Shown: positions 17,194 through 23,466 of the stretch, piece by piece
How positions within the stretch are numbered: the stretch's first letter is position 1
Layout: each line of letters starts with the position of its first letter
NCBI GenBank assembly: GCA_945864585.1
Contig: CAMBCF010000030.1
Coordinates: forward strand, 1 to 45,389
Length of the DNA: 45,389 nt
Direction: 5' to 3'
DNA from: Bordetella parapertussis
Lineage (GTDB): Bacteria; Pseudomonadota; Gammaproteobacteria; Burkholderiales; SG8-41
The notes under the pieces: generated by a model
Seen by the model: the letters and a program-made list of their open reading frames with translations, nothing else
What the model was told of the DNA's origin: nothing
The model's database searches: none
Made by a program: the position numbers and the translations under genes

Positions 17194-17390
17194 CTAGGTG
17201 AGCGCCGCTATGTGGCGGCGCAGTTGTTGCTGATCGACTTTGTTGCCTGCGTGCGGTAATTGTTCAAAGAAAACATCAGCTTCACGCACGCATCATCGAG
17301 AATGTAGTGCACCGATTGTGCCGCGAGCAACAGTCCAGGATTGTCGTTGTAACCGCGCGGTTCAGAGCAGGGGATAGACACGGTATGGTC
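17194..17390 (-). pseudogene. Remnant of an adenylating acyl-CoA ligase (two frames)
   Basis: Two minus-strand frames carry ligase-like pieces. One (about 17260-17390) reads GLLLAAQSVHYILDDACVKLMF, shortened here to its core HYILDDACVKLMF, resembling the YIL-D---K-LF segment in the first half of class I adenylating enzymes. The other (17194 to about 17280) reads EQLPHAGNKVDQQQLRRHIA and ends in TAG at 17194-17196; this is the usual C-terminal Gly-x-(Lys)-Val-Asp-x-x-x-Leu-Arg end. The two parts are normally 350 or more residues apart. A large deletion with a frame change is the simplest explanation. Assignment is moderate because each piece is short. Confidence 0.4.
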
Positions 17391-17432
17391 CCGGAGTGTC
17401 GTTCGTGATTGGCAGCTTGAAGATTGCTGCTA

Positions 17433-17843
17433 TCAGTTGTCAATGATCAGCGGGACGCCCGTCAATCCAAGATGAAAATCTGTGGACCAGCAACTCTTGA
17501 TCTTGCGGGTAATCATCAGATGCAGGCCCACAGCGTCGGCCAGTGTAAGATCCTGGTCGGAGTATCGGCGTAACACGTTTTTCGCGCCGCTTTGCTCGGC
17601 TGCGCCAACTGCGGCAACGCTCAGTGGCTTCATGTCTTCGATCAGGGCGAGAAATTGCATGGCACGTGCGCGGTCATAGCGGCGCAGGAACCATGCGTGG
17701 CCCTCGGCGACGACCAGCGTGGTCGTGATAAGCGCCGGCGGATCGGAAAACAGCCTGCGAAACAGTGGGTGATGCGTATCCGAGCGGTCAACAAAGGCGA
17801 TCAGCGCCGCGGTATCGACATAGGCCTCAGTTTTTCTGGCCAT
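17433..17843 (-). CDS. PIN-domain toxin (VapC-like ribonuclease)
   Basis: 136 residues. The acidic PIN site is visible: Asp10 (YVDTAAL), Glu47 (VVAEGHA), Asp96/Asp98 and Asp103 (YSDQDLTLADA), and Asp122 (STDFHLGLTG). This fits a metal-dependent single-strand RNase of the VapC class. Its start overlaps the end of the ribbon-helix-helix antitoxin gene by 17 bp, the usual translational coupling of such pairs. All active-site acids appear intact, so the toxin should be active if expressed. The RNA target is unknown. Confidence 0.85.
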   Translation of the reverse strand: MARKTEAYVDTAALIAFVDRSDTHHPLFRRLFSDPPALITTTLVVAEGHAWFLRRYDRARAMQFLALIEDMKPLSVAAVGAAEQSGAKNVLRRYSDQDLTLADAVGLHLMITRKIKSCWSTDFHLGLTGVPLIIDN

Positions 17844-18051
17844 AGATTATTTCGTCAATATGCCGGCTGGACTGGGGATCGCCCGATTCGACCATGCCCG
17901 CGTAGTGCATCCAGGGCTTGGATTCGTCCGCGGGCAGCATCGTGCGCAGTGAACGGCGCAGCAGTTCCGCCAGCGACACGCCCAGGCGCTCAGCTTCGCG
18001 CTTGGCTGCCGAGTACTCGCTTTCCGAGAGGCTGATTTGCGTGCGTATCAT
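17827..18051 (-). CDS. Ribbon-helix-helix antitoxin of the PIN pair
   Basis: 74 residues. The N-terminus MIRTQISLSESEYSAAKREA followed by RLGVSLAELLRRSLR is a CopG/MetJ-type ribbon-helix-helix fold: the ISLSE strand binds DNA and the two helices make the dimer. The acidic C-terminal tail should wrap the toxin. A palindrome covering its start codon (18051-18066) is the likely autoregulatory operator. It is the first gene of the pair, as is usual for VapBC. Confidence 0.85.
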   Translation of the reverse strand: MIRTQISLSESEYSAAKREAERLGVSLAELLRRSLRTMLPADESKPWMHYAGMVESGDPQSSRHIDEIIYGQKN

Positions 18052-18066
18052 GATAACACTTTATCA
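18051..18066. promoter_or_regulatory. Palindromic operator of the toxin-antitoxin pair
   Basis: TGATAA (18051-18056), a 4-bp spacer CACT, and TTATCA (18061-18066) form a perfect inverted repeat. It begins on the start codon of the antitoxin and extends upstream, the position expected for repression by the ribbon-helix-helix dimer. Confidence 0.6.
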
Positions 18067-18133
18067 TTTTGTGACATCATGTGCAAGGGTGGGGCGGCTT
18101 CAAGGCGTCATCCACGGTTACGAAGTGACAGCC

Positions 18134-18212
18134 TGTAGCCCGGAAGAAGCGTAGCGCATTCCGGGGACGTGTCACCGGCCCCGGATTTCACTGCGTTACA
18201 TCCGGGCTACGG
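18134..18212. repeat. Palindromic intergenic repeat (GTAGCCCGG...CCGGGCTAC)
   Basis: GTAGCCCGG at 18135-18143 is mirrored by CCGGGCTAC at 18202-18210, and inside them ATTCCGGGG faces CCCCGGATTT. The two arms are two diverged copies in opposite orientation of a unit related to the dispersed repeat GTAGCCCGGATGTAACGCAG. Such units are frequent between genes in beta- and gammaproteobacteria. It lies between the toxin-antitoxin pair and the cupin gene and could fold into a long hairpin. Confidence 0.65.
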
Positions 18213-18262
18213 AGCTGTGCGATCATCGCGACTGACGAAACTTCTGCACAAAGGGATATCGC

Positions 18263-18694
18263 ATGAGCCAGCAAGCCGTAGTCAAGGTAGAGGACATTAC
18301 GAAAATCGATTTTGCCTCGCGCCGTCCCGGTTGCGAAAAAGGCATCATGCATGAAGACGGTGCGGTGCAAACGGCGGTGTTTCGCGTGGCGCCGGGGTCG
18401 GGCGTGCCGCGCCACCTGCACTCGCGCGTGTATGACCTGTTCGTGGGCGTGAAAGGGCTACTGGAAATTCGCTACGAAGGTCAGCGAGGCCATGGCATTT
18501 TTATATTGAAGCCGGGCGCTTTTTGCGCCATGCCGCCGGGTGTGCGCCACGAGGTGTTCAACCCCAGCAAAAGCGATGAGGCGTTTTTCCTCATCGTGCA
18601 TGCACCGCACGAGGGCTATGATTTTGTGCCGGTGGAATTCACCCAGTTGCAGCCGATGTTGAACGACCTTCGATATGGCGTAGCGTCCACGTAG
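18263..18694 (+). CDS. Cupin-domain protein
   Basis: 143 residues, a single cupin barrel. Motif 1 is seen as GVPRHLHSRVYDLFVGVKG (two His of the metal site) and motif 2 as PPGVRHEVFNPSK (third His). This supports a metal-binding beta-barrel; reaction and ligand are unknown. A single start ATG at 18263 follows AAAGGGATATCGC. The gene stands alone between the palindromic repeat and the AbrB-like gene. Confidence 0.8.
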   Translation: MSQQAVVKVEDITKIDFASRRPGCEKGIMHEDGAVQTAVFRVAPGSGVPRHLHSRVYDLFVGVKGLLEIRYEGQRGHGIFILKPGAFCAMPPGVRHEVFNPSKSDEAFFLIVHAPHEGYDFVPVEFTQLQPMLNDLRYGVAST

Positions 18695-18768
18695 ACTGGT
18701 GTTTTCGATCACGCGCGCCACAAGTCACGTAGATTGACCCGTGGATCGTGTGGCAGGACAATACCGCC

Positions 18769-18972
18769 ATGATCGTTACCCTTGATGCCAAACGCCGTCT
18801 TACCGTGCCGGCTGCACTCGCACCGGCGTTGCCCGGGGATGCCTTTGAGGCCAGGTTCGATGCGGACGAGAATGAGATCGTGTTCCGCCGCATTGCAGGC
18901 ACTGAAGACTGGCTCGCCGCGCTGAGCGCATGTCCGGTTAGTATGGATGATGTGCCGCCTCGCCGAAAATAA
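18769..18972 (+). CDS. AbrB/MazE-like small DNA-binding protein
   Basis: 67 residues from ATG 18769 (a GTG at 18748 would add seven). MIVTLDAKRRLTVPAALAPA is a SpoVT-AbrB swapped-hairpin start, as in MazE/VapB-type antitoxins. The C-terminal half is acidic and Trp-containing, ending in DDVPPRRK. No toxin gene follows before the terminator at 19067-19100, and the preceding gene is a cupin, so it is an orphan: either a solitary regulator or an antitoxin that has lost its toxin. Confidence 0.65.
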   Translation: MIVTLDAKRRLTVPAALAPALPGDAFEARFDADENEIVFRRIAGTEDWLAALSACPVSMDDVPPRRK

Positions 18973-19066
18973 CGCGCAAGGGGTCGCCGAATTTAAGCCG
19001 GCTGTTGGATAAGTACGATTGTCTTGCGTCAGTGCCCGGTTTCATCCGGTATAGCGCGAACTAATC

Positions 19067-19100
19067 AAACGGTTGGATGCGAAAGCTTCCAGCCGTTTTT
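19067..19100 (+). terminator. Intrinsic terminator after the AbrB-like gene
   Basis: ACGGTTGGA pairs with TCCAGCCGT (one G-T pair), extended inside by GC-GAAA-GC, a stable GNRA-type loop, and outside by AA/TT. The stem is followed by five T residues at 19096-19100. This is a textbook Rho-independent terminator on the plus strand. Confidence 0.75.
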
Positions 19101-19210
19101 CAATTGCATGTGGACTTCATGCTGATCTCTGTCTCCGCGACACAGTCGAATTTCTGACATTGCTTTTAACGCTGCTGGGAACGCCTCCGTCAGAAATAGC
19201 ATAGCAAGGC

Positions 19211-19216
19211 TATAAT
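19211..19216 (+). promoter_or_regulatory. Candidate -10 box for the MFS/TauE operon
   Basis: A perfect TATAAT lies 37 bp before the GTG at 19253. No good -35 box stands at 17 bp. If used, transcription would start near 19223, which excludes the TTG at 19217 as start of the MFS gene and favours GTG 19253. Confidence 0.4.
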
Positions 19217-19252
19217 TTGCCTCTCCCATGCATTGCCACCTTCCCAATCCTC

Positions 19253-20488
19253 GTGCCTGTTAACCCTGCGTCCGCGGTGATTTCACAATTCACGGTGGTC
19301 ACTGTGGTGGCGCTCACCACCCTGGCGCAGATCGGCACCGTGATGGGCATCGCGGTGTTTCCGGTGATAGCCCCCAGGCTTGCGGCCGAAATGGGTGTTG
19401 AGCCGTCGCTCATTGGCTACCAGATCAGTCTGATTTATGGTGTAGCTGCGTTGTCGTCGCCGTTTCTGACGTGGATAGTGACGCGCTTTGGCGCCTGCCG
19501 CGCGATGCAGGCAGGGCTGCTGTTTAGTGTGATGGCGCTGGCGCTGGCGTTGTTGTCGGGATTTGCGGCGTTGATCGCCGCTTCGGTATTGCTCGGCGCC
19601 GCGATGAGCATGATGACGCCGGCAGGCGCACATGTGTTGTTTCGCTACAGTCCGTCGAAGCGCCGCAATCTGATTTTTTCGATCAAGCAGACCTGCGTGC
19701 CCGCCGGCTGGATGATTATGGCGCTGGTGGCGCCGCCGGTGACGCTGCTGTTCGGCTGGAAGTGGGCGCTGGTGCTGGTGATGATTTTTGCGCTGCTGAT
19801 GATGGGCGCGTTGCAGTGCGTGCGCGCAAGCTGGGACAACGATCGTACACCGCAGGCGGGCAGCGTGCGGCAGCAGGCGCGTGAAGGCATGCTGCTGCTG
19901 TGGCGATACGCTGAACTGCGCTGGCTGTCGGTAGCATCGATGTTTATGTCAGGCGTGCAACTTTGTGTGAGTTCGTTTGCAGTCATCCTGCTGGTGCAGG
20001 AAGCGGGCTACGGGTTGGTGGCGGCGGGTGTGATGCTGTCCGTTGCGCAGGGCGCGGGCGTCGCCGGGCGCATTGCCTGGGGCTGGCTCGCGGATCGATA
20101 CGGTAATTGCCGGGCGCTGTTGATCCGCATTAGCGCGGTGATGGTGGCGTGTTGCATGCTGCTGGCGTGGATCACGCCGCAGTGGCCGCAATCCCTTGTG
20201 GCGTTGCTTTTTTTGGTCTTTGGCGCATCGGCGATCGGCTGGAACGGTTTGTTTCTTGCTGAAGTCGCGCGCCTGAGTCCGCCGGGCAGAGTGAGCGTGG
20301 CGACCAGCGGCGCGATGGTGTGGAATTACGCAGGAATCCTGATTGGCCCGGCACTGTTTGCAGTGATTTATCGCTACAACGGCAGCTATGCGCATACCTT
20401 CGGGCTGCTATCGTTGTTTGCGCTGGGCGGCCTGGTATTTTTATTGATGGCCGCGGCGGCTGCGCGGCGCGCGGCGAGGACGGCCTGA
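19253..20488 (+). CDS. MFS permease
   Basis: 411 residues from GTG 19253 (a TTG at 19217 gives 423). About twelve hydrophobic segments in two halves. The loop between helices 2 and 3 reads VTRFGACRAMQAG, and in the second half WGWLADRYGNCRALL, the classical MFS motif A positions. The substrate is probably an anion or organic acid as in related MFS transporters, but this cannot be shown. The TauE/SafE gene begins 1 bp after its stop, so three permeases are made from one transcript. Confidence 0.82.
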   Translation: MPVNPASAVISQFTVVTVVALTTLAQIGTVMGIAVFPVIAPRLAAEMGVEPSLIGYQISLIYGVAALSSPFLTWIVTRFGACRAMQAGLLFSVMALALALLSGFAALIAASVLLGAAMSMMTPAGAHVLFRYSPSKRRNLIFSIKQTCVPAGWMIMALVAPPVTLLFGWKWALVLVMIFALLMMGALQCVRASWDNDRTPQAGSVRQQAREGMLLLWRYAELRWLSVASMFMSGVQLCVSSFAVILLVQEAGYGLVAAGVMLSVAQGAGVAGRIAWGWLADRYGNCRALLIRISAVMVACCMLLAWITPQWPQSLVALLFLVFGASAIGWNGLFLAEVARLSPPGRVSVATSGAMVWNYAGILIGPALFAVIYRYNGSYAHTFGLLSLFALGGLVFLLMAAAAARRAARTA

Positions 20489-20489
20489 G

Positions 20490-21236
20490 ATGGATGAATT
20501 CGGGGTGGCCGATTACGTGCTATTTGTAGTCGCGGTCACGCTGGGATTTGCAGTGCGCGGCGGCGCCGGGTTCGGCGGGGGCATTGTGGCGGTGCCGTTG
20601 CTGGCGTTGATCGCGCCGCTGTCCGTGGTGGTGCCGTTTACGTCCGCGCTGAACACCATCGCTTCCGTGCTCTACGGCACTGCCAATTGGCGCAAGGTCG
20701 AATGGCGGGAACTCGCGCGCATCGCGCCGTACGCAGTGGTCGGCGCAATAGTCGGGATCGCGTTGCTGGCGCATATCGATTCGCGTCCCCTGAGCCGCGT
20801 ATTCGGAGTTTTTGTGATGGCGTATGCGGCCTACATGCTCTACTCGGCAGGGGAGATGCCGGCGATCTCCCGGCGTTACCTCACACCGATTGCGGCGGTG
20901 CTGAGCCTCATCGGCGGTGCGATAGGCTCGCTGTTCGGGGGTGGCGCGGGACCGGTGTTCGTGATGTATCTGAACGCGCTGAAAATCGAAAAAGACCGCT
21001 TTCGCGCTACGCTGACCTTGTTGATGATCGCGCTGGGAATTACGCGCATTACCGGCTATGCCGCGCTCGGCATGTACACGCCTGCGGTGCTGAGCATGCT
21101 GGTGGCGAGTTTGCCGTTGATGCTGCTCGGCGGCTGGCTGGGCAATCGCATCGTGCAGCGCTTCAATCAACGCCGCTTCAATCAGGCGGTCGGCTGCGTG
21201 ATTTTTTTCAGCGGCCTGTTGTTGATTCTGAAATAG
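20490..21236 (+). CDS. TauE/SafE-family sulfite/organosulfonate-type permease
   Basis: 248 residues with about eight membrane helices. The family's paired Gly-rich motifs are present: VRGGAGFGGGIVAVPLLALI in the first half and IGGAIGSLFGGGAGPVFVMY in the second. Members export or import sulfite, sulfoacetate or other small anions. It is directly followed after 1 bp by a second member of equal length with the same motifs, so the two arose by tandem duplication and may function as a pair. Confidence 0.87.
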   Translation: MDEFGVADYVLFVVAVTLGFAVRGGAGFGGGIVAVPLLALIAPLSVVVPFTSALNTIASVLYGTANWRKVEWRELARIAPYAVVGAIVGIALLAHIDSRPLSRVFGVFVMAYAAYMLYSAGEMPAISRRYLTPIAAVLSLIGGAIGSLFGGGAGPVFVMYLNALKIEKDRFRATLTLLMIALGITRITGYAALGMYTPAVLSMLVASLPLMLLGGWLGNRIVQRFNQRRFNQAVGCVIFFSGLLLILK

Positions 21237-21237
21237 C

Positions 21238-21984
21238 ATGCTCGACGCCTTTTCCATGCTGCAACTGGCGTGGGCCGTCGGCGTAGTGTTCGGTGCCTAT
21301 GTGGTGCGTGGCATGTCCGGATTTGGCGCGGGATTGGTGGCTACGCCGTTGCTGGCGTTTTTGTTGCCAATGTCCACTGTGGTGCCGACTACTGCGCTGC
21401 TGGTGTTCGTGCTGTTTGTTTTTCTGACCCTGCGCGACCGCCATCAGGTTTTGTGGGACGAATTCAGGCGCTTGCTGATGCCCACGTTGGCGGGCGTGGC
21501 CGGCGGCTTGTATTTGTTCGCATTGCTCGATAATCGTTTGCTGCTGAAATTGCTGGGTGGATTCCTGCTGGCGTACGCAGCCTACATGCTGGTTGCACAG
21601 TGGGTCGGTATGCAGCAACTGAAACTATCGGAAAAGTGGGCGTTGCCGCTGGGTTTTCTAGGCGCGTTTATCGATGCACTGTTCGGCGGCGGCGGGGGCA
21701 CGCTGGTGGTGATTTACATGCACGGACGCGGCGTGAGCAAGACGGAATTTCGAGCAACACTGGCCGTACTGTGGTTCGTGGAAATGATGGCGCGTATCGG
21801 CGGCTACACGCTGGCGGGCTACTACACGCAGGACACGCTGGCGCTGGTGGCGGTGATGCTGCCGTTCATGCTGCTGGGAACCTGGGTAGGCGAAAAAATA
21901 AACGCCAGCGTGCGTCAGGAAACTTTCACTAAAATTCTGGCGGCGATGCTGCTGCTTAGCGGTGCAAGTTTGCTGATGAAATAA
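21238..21984 (+). CDS. TauE/SafE-family permease, tandem paralogue
   Basis: 248 residues, the same length and layout as the gene before it. VRGMSGFGAGLVATPLLAFL and GAFIDALFGGGGGTLVVIYM correspond to the paired family motifs. The start ATG lies 1 bp after the preceding stop. Both members share the internal AYAAYML segment and FRATL block, showing common descent, but they differ at most other positions, so the duplication is old. It is the last gene of the three-permease operon. Confidence 0.87.
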   Translation: MLDAFSMLQLAWAVGVVFGAYVVRGMSGFGAGLVATPLLAFLLPMSTVVPTTALLVFVLFVFLTLRDRHQVLWDEFRRLLMPTLAGVAGGLYLFALLDNRLLLKLLGGFLLAYAAYMLVAQWVGMQQLKLSEKWALPLGFLGAFIDALFGGGGGTLVVIYMHGRGVSKTEFRATLAVLWFVEMMARIGGYTLAGYYTQDTLALVAVMLPFMLLGTWVGEKINASVRQETFTKILAAMLLLSGASLLMK

Positions 21985-22038
21985 GCGGCGGCGAGCGACC
22001 CATCAGCGTTTCAGCGACGTTTCATCGGCGCATGGACG

Positions 22039-22179
22039 TTAGCGCAGAAAATACATCGCCGGAAATGTCCCCGCAGCCAATACCAGGACAATCCATTCGA
22101 GATTGTTGCGCTTGAGCCAGCCGGTAAAATGCAAAACCAGGATAATAATCGCGACCGCGAAGAATATGTAGAATACCAT
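22039..22179 (-). CDS. Small two-helix membrane protein, 46 residues
   Basis: On the minus strand ATG 22179 opens MVFYIFFAVAIIILVLHF, a short polar turn TGWLKRNNLE, then WIVLVLAAGTFPAMYFLR, and stops with TAA at 22039-22041. Two hydrophobic helices are joined by a basic loop. A strong Shine-Dalgarno GGGAGGG lies 8-9 bp upstream of the ATG. The gene is antisense to nothing and lies alone between the permease operon and the Bug pseudogene. No family is recognised. The ribosome site and clean amphipathic layout make a real gene likely. Confidence 0.6.
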   Translation of the reverse strand: MVFYIFFAVAIIILVLHFTGWLKRNNLEWIVLVLAAGTFPAMYFLR

Positions 22180-22398
22180 GGGTTATTTCCCTCCCGTTGC
22201 AGTTAGATCATACGATGTGTTCAAGTGCGTGTGCCAGACTGGAACCTATTGGTAAAATTCTGCGCCCACGTCATATCAGGCCAAGCTGGATGTTACCACG
22301 TTCAATCGCTGGGCGGCGTTTCTGAAGGCCGATAGTGTCCGCGTTTGACCGGCAATGGCTGGAAAGTATGGGTAAGCTTCTCATCTTAATAAAAACAA
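22180..22398. other. Intergenic region with a possible gene-tail fragment
   Basis: Mostly without clear signals. A plus-strand frame between stops reads SYQAKLDVTTFNRWAAFLKA and ends in VRV with TGA near 22347. It looks protein-like but has no start, so it may be the tail of a lost gene. I cannot name it. No promoter for the following Bug pseudogene is evident. Confidence 0.3.
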
Positions 22399-23400
22399 AT
22401 GCTTGCGACTAATTCCCTTAGCCTGCGGATGCTTGGCCACCTGTCGCTATTTTCCTTTGCCGTCACGCAAATATTATGCCGTGCGAGTGCGCCGGCTGCT
22501 GAAGCCTGGCCATTACGTCCGGTTCGTTTCGTGTTGTCGTTCGGCTCGCCCGGTGGTACGCCGGACATCATTGCGCGGCGATTGGGTCCCAAACTCACGG
22601 AGCTGTGGGGCAAGCAAGTGGTTGTTGACCCGCGTTCCGGAGCCGGTGGTGTACTCGGCACTGACATTGCCGCGAAAGCGCTGCCCGATGGTCACACCAT
22701 GGTGATGGTCAGTCCCGCACATGCGATCAATCCGTCGCTGCGCAAACTGCCGTATGACTCGGTGAAGGATTTCGAAGCGGTGACCAAGCTCGCGGAAGTG
22801 CCCAACATATTGACGATCTATCCGCCCGTCGGCGCGCGCAATGCGCAGGAACTTGCGGCGCTGGCGAAAGCGAAACCCGGCGCCTATTCGTTTGGCTCGG
22901 CGGGTGTGGGGTCATCGCAACATCTCGGGGGAGAACTGTTTCGCAAGATGGCTGGCATCAACATTCTGCACGTGCCGTACAAGGGAGGCGCGGCGGTCGT
23001 CATCGATCTGGTCGCCGGGCGCGTACACTTTACCTTCGGCTCGAATACATCCATCCCGAACATACGCGCCGGACGCTTGAAGGCGCTGGCAGTGACTACG
23101 TTAAAGCGCTCACCGGCGATGCCTGATATCCCCACCATGCATGAGTCCGGTTTTCCCGGATTCGAGGCCGCAGCGTAGTACGGCTCGCTGCTGCCCGCCC
23201 GCACCCCGGCTGCAATCGTCAACAAAATTCACCAGGATTTTTCCACAATGCTGCAACTGCCGGAAATACGCGACGCCTTTTTGCCGGATACCATCGACGC
23301 GGCGCCTTCCGTGTCACCCAGGGCATTTGCGGTGTTTCTCGTGGCTGAAACCGTCAAATGGGGTGCGCTGGTGCGTGAGACTGGGGCGAAAGCGGATTAA
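22399..23400 (+). pseudogene. Bug-family binding protein interrupted by one amber codon
   Basis: The frame starts at ATG 22399 with a signal-like N-terminus and carries the Bug landmarks: PVRFVLSFGSPGGTPDIIAR, VVVDPRSGAGGVLG, YSFGSAGVGSSQH, HVPYKGGAAVV, and FPGFEAAA. It then hits TAG at 23176-23178 and continues in the same frame as YGSLLPARTPAAIVNKIHQD to TAA at 23398-23400, exactly as the family does. Relatives have Trp at the interrupted position (AAAWYG), so a single TGG to TAG change explains it. Total length with the stop is 333 residues, normal for Bug. Everything else is intact, so the loss is recent, or the strain or assembly carries an error. Confidence 0.85.
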
Positions 23401-23466
23401 AACGCGCGACGGTGATGTTGCCTTACATGCATTGGCTTTCTAAAAACCAAACAAAAACGGCCCGTT

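Noticed and set aside
19065-19247. 60-codon minus-strand frame before the MFS gene
   Set aside because: Overlaps the terminator and the promoter region; no motif and no ribosome site.
23176-23178. Read-through of TAG as pyrrolysine or other recoding in the Bug gene
   Set aside because: The position is a family Trp, one base change explains it, and no recoding context is known in this group.
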